A DNA stretch of 64,000 bases from Phytophthora quininea (GCA_011947345.1 JAAVTG010000473.1:124001-188000); one strand, 5' to 3'; counted from the first letter of the stretch, positions 1 to 9,554 are shown. The notes: generated by a model not told the origin, from the sequence alone. Numbers and translations are program-made.

Positions 1-2
1 CC

Positions 3-155
3 CGTCGAGCTCTCGTCGTCAACCGAACCTTTGAACACTTCCGACAGCAATCGGTACGTGCCGACGCTGATGCAGCTCAATCCGAGCAGTATATTACGGA
101 GCTTAACAGGCTGATGGACCTACAATTACAAAGGATGGAGGCTCTCCAACGCTGA
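3..155 (+). CDS. C-terminal fragment of an unidentified protein, cut by the window edge
   Basis: An open frame runs from the first bases to a TGA at 153-155, giving about 50 residues with no start codon in the window. The sequence is rich in Q, E, R and L and ends in a heptad-like stretch (ITELNRLMDLQLQRMEALQR), so it could form a short coiled-coil tail. Tails like this are common at the end of Myb/SANT-like proteins and transposon accessory proteins, but that is only a resemblance in composition. I do not recognise the family. Confidence 0.3.
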   Translation, partial: RRALVVNRTFEHFRQQSVRADADAAQSEQYITELNRLMDLQLQRMEALQR

Positions 156-886
156 CTTCTAGCATGGGCGGAGGAAGCCTTCATTCTGTAGCAAAAACTA
201 ATATACAGTACTGTTAGCACTTCAAAATGATGTTTTGTTTGTTGCTGTTCGTACTCACTGCATGACGGAGTCCACGCTCTGGTAGTCGTCGACAACTCTG
301 CAGACCTGATGCTGCTGCGGGACTGCATCATCAAATGGCACTGCTGGCGTGTCGATCTCGTTGACAACATCCGCCGGCCCCGCAACTGCTTAACCTGCGT
401 GCAGTTCCCTTCCGAAGATGCCCTTCATAGCGGCACATTGGTGCGTCCGGCTTCACCCTCAGCCTCGTGTCTGGGCTCCTGAGGCTCGCAGGCCCAGCGG
501 CAACGTCGACCGCGGCTGGCAAGTCAGGAGGGCGGCATGGCAGATGGCACTCTAGCCGGCACGAGTCTAACGGTGTGCATCTCAGTATCCTCAGTAGTTT
601 AGGAAGGCGATGAAGAGCTGGTTGGTCGTTCTGGGCGTTGGCACGAATGGCTCTGACCAGCGCGACAAGTCCAGCAACGGGCGTGCTATTTTTGATGTGG
701 CCCACTCAAAACCCCTCTCTCTCCGAAAAAGCTGCCGAGAAAACCCCAGAAAGCGGCAGTTTTCGTTTCTCTGGGTAGGGCGCAAGCGAGCGAGCGAGCG
801 GGAGAAGAGCAGAGCAGGCGCGTTCACGTCTGCTATACATACAGAGTCCAAGTTTCCTACTACAGCCAAGCACCACACAGATCAGC
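156..886. other. Intergenic stretch with possible remnant coding on the minus strand
   Basis: No convincing gene. On the minus strand a frame at about 385-260 reads smoothly to a stop after a CAG at its 3' side (it ends VDDYQSVDSVMQ) and follows a TTAAGCAG that could be a splice acceptor. A second minus frame at 331-705 looks coding-like in its first 40 residues. These may be two exons of a decayed or unrecognised gene. The last ~150 bases (CTCTCTCTCC, GAGCGAGCGAGCG) form the likely promoter and 5' leader of the A20/AN1 gene. Confidence 0.3.
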
Positions 887-1350
887 ATGCAGCAGGAACG
901 CGAGAGCGCCGAGCTCTGCCTGAACGGCTGCGGCTTCTTTGGCGCGCCCGGCAGCGGCGGCATGTGCTCCGTGTGCTGGAAGAAGACTATGTCGGACCGC
1001 CAGGCTGCCACGGCCTCCCTAAGAAGCAGGAGGGCGCCGCACTAGACACCGTCGCGACTGTGGCGGCCTCGGCCGAGACGGACAACGACAACGCCAGCGC
1101 CGCGCTCAAGAGCGAGGAGGAGCCGAAGCCCGTGGAGAAGCTGGTGCAGAAGAACAAGAAGCGCTGCTGGGAGTGCAAGAAGAAGGTGGGGCTCACGGCC
1201 ATCGAGTGCCGCTGCGGCTACGTGTTCTGCAGCAACCACCGGTACGCGGACCAGCACAACTGCAGCTTCGACTTCAAGGCGGCGGACCGCGCCGAGCTGG
1301 CCAAGCGCAACCCTGGCGGTGGCCAGTTCGGCAAGCTGGAGAAGCTCTAA
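887..1350 (+). CDS. A20/AN1 zinc-finger stress-associated protein, with a frame break
   Basis: An A20 finger lies at the very N-terminus, starting at ATG 887: LCLNGCGFFG followed by CSVC gives C-x3-C-x11-C-x2-C. An AN1 finger lies at the C-terminus: CWECKKKVGL, then CRCGYVFC, then H and HNC. This order and a length of about 155 residues fit plant-type SAP (stress-associated) proteins, which bind ubiquitin and act in stress responses in cytosol and nucleus. The A20 half is in the frame of 887. The AN1 half is in another frame and becomes continuous if one base is added at about 1017-1022 (CCCTAAG). An upstream ATG at 610 is in the AN1 frame but would remove the A20 finger, so I reject it. The acidic linker between the fingers is typical. 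The break is probably a consensus error. Confidence 0.85.
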
Positions 1351-1877
1351 GGGGTGAAGTACCCTCAATGCGCTACGACACTGCCGCGTGGACAGAGACT
1401 CCAGAGGAATCCGAGGGATTGCTGCCCCCTCGTCTTTTCCTTCTGGAACTTTCTCTCTTCTGTGCAAGGAGAGACGACCCCAGGAACCAGCCGCGCGGCA
1501 GGACGAGCGAGGTACGACGCTGCGGCGTTGGATGTAATATTAGGACGGAGACTAGAGGAGGCCGCGAGCGAGCGCCGACGACGAGAGCAGGCTCCCAGAG
1601 AAACGCTTAGCCACAGCTTTTTCGCTTTCCACGCAGTTTTTCTTTTTCGCTAGGAAATTTGACTCGGTTTTTCTCTTCTTTACGTGGTTGTCGTGGAGCT
1701 TAGCTAGCAGCGCGTAGAAGAGCAGGAAGCTGCTGCTGCTGCATCTGGAGGCACATGCAGCTCGCTCCTTGGCACTCCGCGCCGTTGGTGACGTTGCAAA
1801 CGTCGTTGGGTTGAGACACTGGATCTATCAGCACGCGTCGCAGGAATGAAGGTGGCAGACGGTGGACCATTCTGCAG
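1351..1877. other. Convergent intergenic region
   Basis: This is the space between the 3' ends of the A20/AN1 gene (plus) and the DUF1295 gene (minus). Open frames here are short and have no recognisable content. T-rich stretches at 1615-1680 (CTTTTTCGC, TTTTTCTTTTTCGC) could hold the 3' processing signals of the A20/AN1 transcript. Confidence 0.4.
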
Positions 1878-2786
1878 CTAGGAAATCGCTCGGTAGTTGG
1901 TGGCCGAGGTCTGCGTCTCGGCGCGCTGCAGCTCTCGCAGCTTCCTCGAGTATCTGTCCAGCTCCAGCAGACACCAGCGCTTGACGAAGGCCGGCAGCGC
2001 CCTGTACAACTGCGGCGGCAGCAACAGCAGCACGCTGGTCGACTGCTTGTACTCGAGGTAGTCTGGATCCAGCCCAAAGCGCTCGTCGTAGCGGTCTTCC
2101 GCCAGCGGCACGCCCGACAGGAACATGAGCACTAGGAAGGTGAACGCGGGGCTGACAGCGCTCGCATAGTAGAACCACGTCTCGCCTCCGTCGCTATCGA
2201 AGCTGGCGCTGGCAGTGATCGTCACCCCCACCCAGCACAGAATCTCCCCGCAGTAGTTGGGATGTCGAGAGTACTTCCACACGCCGGAGCGCAGCAACTT
2301 GCCCCTGTTCTTTGGGTCGTCGTTAAATGCCGACTTGGAGCTGTCTGCGGCATATTCCACTGCCATTCCAATGGCCCAGAGCACGATACCGACAACGTCT
2401 CGAGCCTCCCCAAAGCTGTCGCTGCTGCAGGAGTTGACCAGCACCACCGGCAACGAGACCAGGAACACCCAGAGAATCTGGAACACCCAAAAGCCGAAGA
2501 AGGCGAGGCAGTCGGCGCGCATCTCGTCGAAGCGCTCGTCCTTACCGCGCTTGAGCACGCGGATCAGCAGGAAGGCGCCGAGACGAAGCGCCCAGGCCAC
2601 TTGCAGACATGTGAGCACCACCGCGCGCGTGCTGTAGATGTCCTGCACTAGCAACGAGAGCACGGCCAGCACGATGAAGTTGAGCGAGCCGGCCAAGTCC
2701 GTGACCTTGTCGAACTGGCACGTGAAGGCCACGACGAAGAAGCTGCACTGCATGAGCACCGTCACGCCCAGGCAGACGAGCAGCAT
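1878..2786 (-). CDS. DUF1295 / steroid 5-alpha-reductase-like membrane enzyme
   Basis: This 302-residue protein has at least six hydrophobic spans and the family signature near residues 170-185: GVWKYSRHPNYCGEILCW (the R-H-P-N-Y...G-E block that binds NADPH in this family). A second block follows with E-D-x2-Y and Y-L-E-Y (about 245-262). DUF1295 proteins resemble 3-oxo-5-alpha-steroid 4-dehydrogenases and isoprenylcysteine methyltransferases and sit in ER-type membranes; the substrate is unknown. The start at 2786 begins directly in the first span. A second ATG at 2815 (MDEPLLAG...) is off frame by one base and would give a more usual short cytoplasmic N-terminus, so the true start may be 2815 with one surplus base in between. 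There are no introns. It is convergent with the A20/AN1 gene. Confidence 0.85.
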   Translation of the reverse strand: MLLVCLGVTVLMQCSFFVVAFTCQFDKVTDLAGSLNFIVLAVLSLLVQDIYSTRAVVLTCLQVAWALRLGAFLLIRVLKRGKDERFDEMRADCLAFFGFWVFQILWVFLVSLPVVLVNSCSSDSFGEARDVVGIVLWAIGMAVEYAADSSKSAFNDDPKNRGKLLRSGVWKYSRHPNYCGEILCWVGVTITASASFDSDGGETWFYYASAVSPAFTFLVLMFLSGVPLAEDRYDERFGLDPDYLEYKQSTSVLLLLPPQLYRALPAFVKRWCLLELDRYSRKLRELQRAETQTSATNYRAIS

Positions 2787-3059
2787 GAAGCCCCGGCGAG
2801 CAGCGGTTCGTCCATGGTGATGAGGGCGAGTGCTAAATAAAAGTGGACTATACCTTGCAAAGCTTTCGAGCTTGTGCAGAACCGCCGAAGCCTCACGAAG
2901 TCCTGAATATGGGAATGCGTGCTAGTAGAACTCGTCGGATTGAACAGGTAGAGCGAAGCATGTTAAGGCAGGTCAATTGATCTTGGCATTATTCATTGCT
3001 TTCGTGCTGGTCGACATTAGGGCAGCATCCTTCCGATTGACGCGGTCTTTGCCGTCTCG

Positions 3060-3303
3060 TTATTCCTTGACCAGGATGTAGACGGCGTGGATAATGCCCG
3101 GAATGTATCTGGAGACAGAGAGGACAGAACCATTAGTCGATTCTCTCCATGGTCAACAATCACACCAAAGCAACTCACCCGAGCAGCGTCAGCAGGCAGT
3201 TGATAGCAAAGTCCTTGTTGCAGCCCACTTGGAAGAACACCCCGAGCGGTGGCAGCAGGATGGAGCACACCAAGCGCGGACAGTCTCCCCACGTGATCGC
3301 CAT
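3060..3303 (-). CDS. Pmp3-family membrane proteolipid, copy 1
   Basis: Two exons, complement(3179-3303) and complement(3060-3108), are joined by a GTGAGT...CAG intron and give 57 residues. Family hallmarks are D-C-P-R-L near the N-terminus, ILLPPLGVFFQVGC in the first membrane hairpin, and YIPGIIHAVYILVKE at the end. Pmp3 (UPF0057) proteins are two-span plasma-membrane proteolipids that influence membrane potential and cation tolerance in yeast and plants (RCI2). The intron interrupts the Gly codon before YIPG in phase 2, the same place as in the other three copies in this window. The COG0523 GTPase gene is divergent, starting ~100-180 bases away. The gene is too short for ordinary ORF callers because of the intron, but the reading is clear. 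Confidence 0.93.
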
Positions 3304-3480
3304 GACAGATCTTCTTTAGCTTGAGTGAGTGAATTCCCAAGTGTCCTACAACACCTATTGTAGGCGGTTTTCCGCTCCGGGACACGGCGCCAATAAGCCA
3401 TCATGGTCAAGGCAACTTCAACTAATTTGGTTGAATCTCATTGGCCAGAAACACACGTCGTGTTTCAGAGCCTCCCAAGA

Positions 3481-5099
3481 ATGCCGACGGAGCTGGAGGT
3501 GGCGGCGACGCGCGTGAACCTGTGTCTGGGCGCCGAGCGCCGCCTGCTGGCCAGCAACGCGCAGAGGCGTCGCCTGCCCGTGACCATCGTGACTGGCTTC
3601 CTGGGCGCTGGCAAGACGTCGCTGCTGCAGCACATTCTGAGTCACAAACTGAACCTGCGAGTGGCCTGCGCCGTCAGCGACTTGGCGGCCATCAACGTGG
3701 ACGCGCTGCTAGTGGCCAATCAGCTGAGCGGCAACGGCAACCAACTCTTCCAGTTGAAGGCTGAGCCAGGCGCCAGTTTAGAGGCGTTTAAAGACGCCGT
3801 GTGGCAAGTGCTCAACGAGGACGAGGACGCCATGGGGCTGCCGACTGGCCAAGTGGACTACCTCGTGATGGAGACGAGCGGCACGACGGACCCGACCCAG
3901 CTAGTGGCAGCAGTGCAGGAGAAGTTCGGCAAGATGACGCGGGCGAGATTGGACTCGGTGGTGACTGTCGTGGACGGAGACGCCGTGGCTCAAGACGCGG
4001 CAACTGGGGTGGACCCGAACGCTGTCGCTATCCGTCAGCTACGTTGTGCAGACGTAGTGTTGATTAACAAGGTGGACTTGTTGGATGCTACTCAATTGGA
4101 GACTGCCCGACAGGTTGTGAAGACGTACGCCCCCGTGCGAGGGTGTTCGAGACTGACCATTGCCAAGTGTATCTCCCCAATGTGCTGGATATTGCTCCGC
4201 CTGAAGACGTGATCAATGGCGTGGTGAGTCACGAAAACATGCGAGCGCAGTGGAACACGGGCTTGAGTGCATTGAATGGCGCTGTGACGCCTGCTCCCAG
4301 TCATTTGCGAGTGGATCGAAGCTCGGAGAAGTTGTCGACCGATGCTTCTTCAAGCTCGGCTGCTCCGATGTTTTCTTCTGTGGCGTATGAAAAGACTGAA
4401 CCGACGCCGCTGGCAGCAGTGCATGACTGGATTCAGCACCATTTGCCACGGGGAACGCTTCGTGCTAAGGGAGTCGTGTACGTTTCCGAGCTGCCTAAGT
4501 ATCGCTTTGTAGTGCAGCTCAGCGGCAAGAGGCGACTGGAAGTTGAAAATACTGGCGTGTGGCAGTCGACCCCCAAGACGCAATTCGTTGTGATCGGCAC
4601 TACCAATAATCCTAGCAGCTCGGAATGTTTTAACGAAGTGCAGACGCTGGCGAGTCTTGAAGCGTGTTTTAAACCAACGGTCGACCACCTGATAAGAGAG
4701 GGCGAATCTTCGGGCGAGTCGAGCTTGAAAAAGCTGGAGGCTGATGAACGCTTTGAAACGCTGGTTTCATCGGAGCGTCCTACCACCGTAGCGTTTCGTC
4801 TTGTGTGCCCGACGTCGACACTGGACGAGACGATGCTGCGTCACCATCATCACGTGGATATGAACGACTTGACCATGCGACTGGTGCGAGAGGTGAACGC
4901 GTCGGGAGGTGGCTCACTGCTGCTGTATGCGGCAAATCTGGGTGAAGGGGATGGCGATGACGGAGACAAAATGTATGCTGTGGCCTCTGCTGTGGGGCCA
5001 GCCTCGGCGCTGAGTATCTGGCATGAACTCGACTCTCGAGCATACATCATTCTGAACGAGGTCAAGCACAAACTTGCTGGTTGTCTTTGTGGCTTTTAA
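3481..5099 (+). CDS. COG0523 (CobW/ZNG1-type) GTPase lacking the CXCC motif, with a frame break
   Basis: The N-terminal G3E GTPase domain has a P-loop (TGFLGAGKTSLLQ), a switch-like METSGTTDP, TVVDGD and the guanine motif NKVD. The C-terminal half is a CobW_C domain (KGVVYVSELPKYRFVVQLSG). COG0523 proteins are metallochaperone GTPases, mostly for zinc or cobalt. In most of them an acidic loop is followed by a metal-binding C-x-C-C; here that place reads SGNGNQLFQLKAEPGASLEAF with no cysteines. The two halves are in different frames. One added C in the C run at 4130-4134 would make them continuous through ARVFETD. I chose ATG 3481 because TCTCATTGGCC at 3436-3446 resembles the oomycete initiator; an in-frame ATG at 3403 is the alternative. 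The gene sits inside the Pmp3 array, divergent from copy 1. Confidence 0.88.
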
Positions 5100-5754
5100 T
5101 CGAGCTGATTTTGGGGGCTCTAGGCGCGCTGATTTATTGGCTCGGGTCCTGACAATCTGAATAATTACTATGATGCAGTGCAAATAATTTTATTCAGAGA
5201 ATTTGGTGTGAATGAAAAAGTCGCAAGAACAAAACAGAAAGCAAATGGGAGGCTGGATTTCATAGTATCCTATCTCCTATGCATGGCGTTGCTGATGTCG
5301 ATACATGCAAGTTGCCGCGTGGCGTCAAGTCTTGGGCAAAATGTACCACCGCAAGTTACTGGCATCGTGGCTGGATGGAGGAGCGGTTGGTGTGGTGGGC
5401 AGTGCTGAGGTGTTGTTGGTTGTGCACTTGTTTACTGCCATGACCTTGGCAACATGATGAGTGTCAAGCCCCATAGTCAAGAATCACACGACGGATCGAG
5501 AATGGTTTGCTTCGTGCGAAGACAGCTATGATGGTGGCGAAATTTGGTTGCTACCATATTCAAGGCAGAATGATGACAGTCAGGCCACATTGTCACAACA
5601 CTGTCCGTTAAATATCTATGCTACGGTTCTGTGTACTGTCCGATGGAGTACAAAGTGGAATTGCAATACAATGACGGCTTTGGCTTGCTCTGATTCATTT
5701 ACAGTCAATGTTTTCCATTGCAAAGAAGAAAACAGACTACTTCGAGGTGGCTAT
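5100..5754. other. Intergenic region, no supported gene
   Basis: Moderately AT-rich sequence lies between the 3' ends of the COG0523 gene and Pmp3 copy 2. The longest frame (5461-5889, plus) has no family features and overlaps the Pmp3 gene on the other strand, so I do not call it. The stretch is long for this compact zone and might hold remnants of a lost gene. Confidence 0.35.
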
Positions 5755-5986
5755 TTATCTCGTGATCAAGATGTAAATGGCGTAGATCAATCCCGGGAAG
5801 TAGCTTTCGGCAAACCACACCGATTAGCTAAAGACGTTCCATTTCATCAAAGCAAACTCACCCCAGAATGGTCAGCAGAATATCGATGATGAGGATCTTG
5901 CCGCAGCCAACTTGGAAGAACACGCCAACGGGAGGGATGATCAGCGAGCAGATCAAGCGAGGGATGTCTCCGCAGGTGATGGCCAT
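5755..5986 (-). CDS. Pmp3-family membrane proteolipid, copy 2
   Basis: Exons complement(5862-5986) and complement(5755-5803) give 57 residues, with exactly the same exon lengths (125 and 49 bases) and the same phase-2 intron as copy 1 (donor GTGAGT, acceptor AAAG). The protein reads MAITCGDIPRLICS, then IIPPVGVFFQVGCGK in the hairpin, and ends YFPGLIYAIYILITR. The first helix is more isoleucine-rich than in copy 1 (ILIIDILLTILG). The role is presumably the same two-span plasma-membrane proteolipid function. It lies on the same strand as copies 1, 3 and 4, consistent with tandem duplication. Confidence 0.92.
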
Positions 5987-6215
5987 CGTGAGTCTTGGCG
6001 GCTACTTGTTTCTTGCCACGCGAAATGTAAAGTGAGGCTTCCGCGACCAATTCCATGGAGATAGCGGATGATAGATAGATAAGGAACAGTCGCTCTGCCA
6101 TGAGAAAGACAGCCAGCAATATGCTCTGCAATCAACATGCGAAGAATGTGGCATGTGTTGTGATTCATTGGAGCTTAGGTGCCTAGGCTGAAACGTGAAA
6201 GCAGTATTGCTTGGG

Positions 6216-6528
6216 CTAACCCACGCAGATCACGTACACGGCGTGGATAATCCCAGGGATGTAGCTGCAGCACCGCACAGCAACGCAAAATGAGTCACCA
6301 GTTCTCTCAGTAAGACTGACCTTGCAAGTTGCAACACCAACCCGAACAGCGTCAGCAGCGCGTTGATGGCCAGGTCCTTACCGCAGCCTGCCTGCAGGAA
6401 CACTCCCAGAGGCGGCAGCAGCACCGCGCAGATCAACCGCGCCGTCTTGTCCCAGTCCACCCCGAGGAGCTGGAGGACAAGCGCGCTTCGTCGCCTTCGA
6501 ACCACGTGTTGGCGTCGTCTTGGGCCAT
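6216..6528 (-). CDS. Pmp3-family proteolipid, copy 3, N-terminally extended, with a frame break
   Basis: The Pmp3 core reads DWDKTARLICAVLLPPLGVF, then QAGCGKDLAINALLTLFG, then exon 2 YIPGIIHAVYVICVG (complement 6216-6264). Exon 1 ends at 6342 if the poor donor GTTGGT is used, which keeps the family's normal length. A better donor, GTCAGT, lies 21 bases further on and would add seven residues. Upstream, ATG 6528 opens an acidic, serine-rich extension (MAQDDANTWFEGDEARLSS) in another frame, joined to the core if one base is added at the C run 6460-6463. A shorter in-frame start at 6505 (MVRRRRSALVLQ) is the alternative. This copy is the most diverged of the four: D-K-T-A replaces G-D-x-P before RLIC. 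Confidence 0.75.
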
Positions 6529-6974
6529 TGCTGCAGTCGTGACAGTGGACTTGTCCTCAAGAACACTGACGGGATCCGCCCGTTAGCAAGTCACGATGAC
6601 GTTAGACTCAACTGAAGCAACCGAAAAGAAAAAGTAACAGGTGAATAAGATCGAGGAGATCTCTATATTAACGCGTCCACCGTTCGAGTCCCTGTCGCTT
6701 GAGAGAATTGGGGGTTTAGTGTCGCTTGTTGTCAGCACTCCTCTTCAATGTACGTCCTCGTTTTGGGGTCTTCTCCGCCACTGTACGAGAGAGACAACGT
6801 GCCCCTCCTCTTCAATGCACGGAAAAGAAAGCTCCCGACTTGGCAAGACGCCACTGTACGAGAGAGCAGTCCTTCGACCTTGGCTCCCGTCTCCTCCACT
6901 CGGCTCTGTTCTCCTATCTGGCGGTCTCACATAGAATATAGCGCCACATCTTTTAGTTTCAATGCGGCGCCGCC
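6529..6974. other. Intergenic region between Pmp3 copies 3 and 4
   Basis: The stretch contains an imperfect internal repeat: CCACTGTACGAGAGAG occurs near 6778 and again near 6850, with CTCCTCTTCAATG at 6739 and 6806. Frames here are short and have no recognisable content. It serves as the promoter of copy 3 (minus) and the 3' flank of copy 4. Confidence 0.4.
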
Positions 6975-7214
6975 CTATTCCTTGATTAGAATGTAGACGG
7001 CGTGGATGACGCCCGGGATGTAGCTGCCATACAAACAGCGAGTTAGATTGGTCGGCCACACACGGCAACAGAGGCCTTTTGGGTCTTACCCGAGCACGGT
7101 CAGCAGGCAGTTGATGGCCAGGTCCTTGGTGCAGCCGACCTGGAAGAAGACGCCGACGGGCGGGATGATCACGGAGCAGATCAGGCGCGGGATGTCGCCG
7201 CAGGTAATCGGCAT
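6975..7214 (-). CDS. Pmp3-family membrane proteolipid, copy 4
   Basis: Exons complement(7090-7214) and complement(6975-7023) give 57 residues, again 125 + 49 bases with a phase-2 intron (GTAAGA...GGCAG). The protein reads MPITCGDIPRLICSVIIPPV, then GVFFQVGCTKDLAINCLLTV, and ends YIPGVIHAVYILIKE. It is the closest in character to copies 1 and 2. As a two-span proteolipid it should sit in the plasma membrane. The longer minus-strand frame over this place (6745-7575) is a shadow that ignores the intron. Confidence 0.92.
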
Positions 7215-7822
7215 CTTGGCTCAGAGACTTTTTGGACGCGCGCGGAAGCTGGCGGATTCGAAAGTGGGCAAAAGGATCCGGTCGAGGGAAGATGGCTGCA
7301 CAGTGGTGGGTGCGCTTTTGTCTTGCGAATTGTATGGGTCGACCACCTTGCATCTGCAGCGAGCAGCTGCGAGGATCGTCTTGAAACGCGTGTCGCAGCG
7401 TTACCACTGCCTCTTGCTGCGGAAAAGGCATCTGCGGCCCCCACTCGTGGGGGCTCTGTGTGTGTGTGTGCCATGGCGGCGCCAGCAAACATGTCGGCGG
7501 CGCCGCCTGCGTGAATGGATCGCGCCGCTTTCCAGCGAGAATCTGGTTCGTGTGCAACGTCGCGTAATCACCCACGATGCGATTGGCCCAAACTTATTTG
7601 ACAAGAATCAGATCCAGATCCCAGCATGGGTACATTTTGTTGCCGAAAGATCGTCTTGCAAACGGCCGATCTTGCTTGGGGACGGGCATTGTCGACACCA
7701 AGACGGCTAGCCGGTTGCTGTAGGGAACTCTGTCTTCATATTAACTGCCATTTACACGTCTACAGCAGCTAGAAAAACCTATCACTGCAGTTTGGCCTCG
7801 CCCTACGATTCTCCCCAAAGCT
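7215..7822. other. Intergenic region between the Pmp3 and EI24 arrays
   Basis: No gene supported. The stretch has a GC-rich core with GGCGCC palindromes (about 7474-7506, GGCGGCGCC... GGCGGCGCCGCC) and a GTGTGTGTGTG run at 7459-7470. It must contain the promoter of Pmp3 copy 4 (minus) and the 3' end region of the first EI24 gene. Confidence 0.4.
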
Positions 7823-8581
7823 TTAGACTGTGCCGTACGCACTCTTCTTGTGCACGAGTGGCTCCTCGTCGCTGTCAATGTCCTGCCAGTTGGCGCCGCC
7901 GTCGTGCTCCATCTTGACGGCCAGCAGCGCGGCCCCGCACGTGTTGGAGAAGATGAAGAGCGGTCCCACGAGCGGGATCATCTGCAGCAGCAGCGCCGTC
8001 ATGCCGAAGCTCGAGTACTGCAGCTTGTGGTGGCGGATCCAGCGCTGCTGCTGCTTGAACGAGAAGCCCTTGAGGTCGAAGTAGAACAGGTGGTACTCCC
8101 AGGCCATGAGCCCGCCGTGCAGCCAGGCAAACAGCAGCGTGCCGACCAGCGGGATCAGGTTGAGCGGCAGCGAGACGACGAACAGCGCCAAGCGCAGCAG
8201 GCCGTCCACGCGGCAGTAGGACGTGACCACGCGCAGCGCCGAGCTGTGCTGCTCCTCGGCGTCCACCATGGCGCCCAGGCCCTTGTCGCGCAGCACGAAG
8301 GCGAAGATCTTGTCCTTGAAGAACTCGAGCACCACGAACGCGTAGGCCATGGACAACAGGAAGATCTCGACGAGCACGACGATGACGGCGAAGATCCAGG
8401 CCAGCAGCGACGGCAGGCCCTTGTTGTACATCCACTGCTCCTGTGGACGCAGCGTGAAGGCGAACAGCAGGAACACCGAGGCGATGCTGAAGGCCAGCGT
8501 CAGCAGCACCGGGAACGCCGCCTGCTTCCAGAGGGCCGGGTGGCCCACAAAGTACGTCACACCTTTCAACGCGTAGAACAT
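7823..8581 (-). CDS. EI24/CysZ-like membrane protein, paralogue 1
   Basis: Intact 252-residue protein. It begins MFYALKGVTYFVGHPALWKQ followed by a long span (AAFPVLLTLAFSIASVFLLF), which is the typical EI24/CysZ opening: a G-x-x-Y-F helix, then P-x-L-x-T-L. A second hairpin lies at about residues 70-110, then NLIPLVGTLLFAWLHGGLMA and a final hydrophobic segment LLLQMIPLVGPLFIFSNTCG. The conserved internal block FDLKGFSFKQQQ-x-W-I-x-x-H-K-L-Q-Y-S occurs in all five paralogues. Bacterial CysZ moves sulfate; EI24 is an ER protein linked to autophagy. The substrate here is unknown. It is the last of five head-to-tail copies on the minus strand, with no introns. Confidence 0.82.
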   Translation of the reverse strand: MFYALKGVTYFVGHPALWKQAAFPVLLTLAFSIASVFLLFAFTLRPQEQWMYNKGLPSLLAWIFAVIVVLVEIFLLSMAYAFVVLEFFKDKIFAFVLRDKGLGAMVDAEEQHSSALRVVTSYCRVDGLLRLALFVVSLPLNLIPLVGTLLFAWLHGGLMAWEYHLFYFDLKGFSFKQQQRWIRHHKLQYSSFGMTALLLQMIPLVGPLFIFSNTCGAALLAVKMEHDGGANWQDIDSDEEPLVHKKSAYGTV

Positions 8582-8805
8582 CGTCGAAGCTCGAGGCTCG
8601 AGGTGTCGAATCTGGAAATGGCGGACACACAGGGAGGCTTTGCCTGCACGAGGGTGCAGAACGAGTGGCCCTAGACGGTGATCAAACTGATCCCAATCGG
8701 ATTCAGCTGTCGATTGCGGTCCTTGCCATTGATGTCACACGAGCGGTGGTCATGTACGTGCCTTGCTTTGGTAGTTCGCTGAAAATGCTTAGTGCCTACA
8801 CTGCT

Positions 8806-9554
8806 CTAGACGACCTCTTCGGACTCGCTGGCGGTGACGCTCAAGCTCAGCGGCTGCTCCTCGCTCTGCTGCCACTTGCCGCTGGTGCGCTCAATGCCTC
8901 GGCCAGCAGCGCCGCCCCGCACGTGTTGCTGAAGATGAAGATCGGACCGAGCAGCGGAATCGTCTGCAGCAGCAGCGCCTGCATGCCAAACTTGGAGTAC
9001 TGCAACTTGTGGCGACGCACCCAGCGGTGCTGCTGCCGGTAGCTGATGCCTTTCAACTCAAAGTAGAAGAGGTGCAGCTCCCAGGCCAAGACGCTGCCGT
9101 GCAGCCAAGCGTAGATGATGCTGCCCAGAACCGGCAGTAAGTGCAGCGGCAGCGAAATGAGTCCGAGCACCAGCCGCGACAGCCAGTACGACGTGCAGAC
9201 GCGCATGGCGGTCGAGTGGTGCTCGTGGTTCTCCAGCAACGCTCCTAGACCGCGGTCTCGAAGAACGAAGGCGAAGATTTTGTCGTGGAAGTAGTCGACC
9301 TGCACCACGCCATAGATGATGGTGGTCACGAACACCTCCGTGACGACGATGCACCACGCCAAGAGCTCTGCAAAGTGCTTGGGCACGTTCTTGTCGTCGA
9401 GCCAATCTCGTTGGGGAGACAAAGTCTGCGAGATCAGCAGCACGACGGCGCCCACGCTGAAGACCAAGGTCAGGATCAACGGGAACGCCACCTCCTTCCA
9501 GAGCGCTGGCCGGCGAAAGAAGTACGAAATGCCTTGAAACGCGTACGCCACCAT
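8806..9554 (-). CDS. EI24/CysZ-like membrane protein, paralogue 2, with a frame break near its end
   Basis: The start is ATG 9554 (MVAYAFQGISYFFRRPALWK), which aligns with the openings of the other copies; an upstream ATG at 9608 adds residues the others lack. The body has the family's spans, HLLPVLGSIIYAWLHGS, FELKGISYRQQHRWVRRHKL and LLLQTIPLLGPIFIFSNTCG. As written the frame leaves the family pattern after ALLAEA and stops at 8847. If one base is added at 8895-8899, the frame continues as IERTSGKWQQ... and ends acidic (ASESEEVV) at 8806, like the tails of the neighbours. I give the longer span. The fault is probably a consensus error. Confidence 0.8.

Noticed and set aside
610..1350. A single 246-codon frame as the full A20/AN1 gene
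   Set aside because: It contains the AN1 finger, but its N-terminal 130 residues are not protein-like, and the A20 finger lies in the other frame at ATG 887.
5461..5889. A 142-codon plus frame
   Set aside because: It overlaps the Pmp3 copy 2 exons on the other strand and has no recognisable pattern.
6745..7575. A 276-codon minus frame over Pmp3 copy 4
   Set aside because: It runs through the Pmp3 intron in a different frame and has no family features; the two-exon Pmp3 reading is far better supported.
7850..8674. Long plus-strand frames opposite the EI24 genes (for example 274 and 330 codons)
   Set aside because: These are GC-rich shadow frames full of Gln, His, Arg and Glu, opposite clear membrane proteins.
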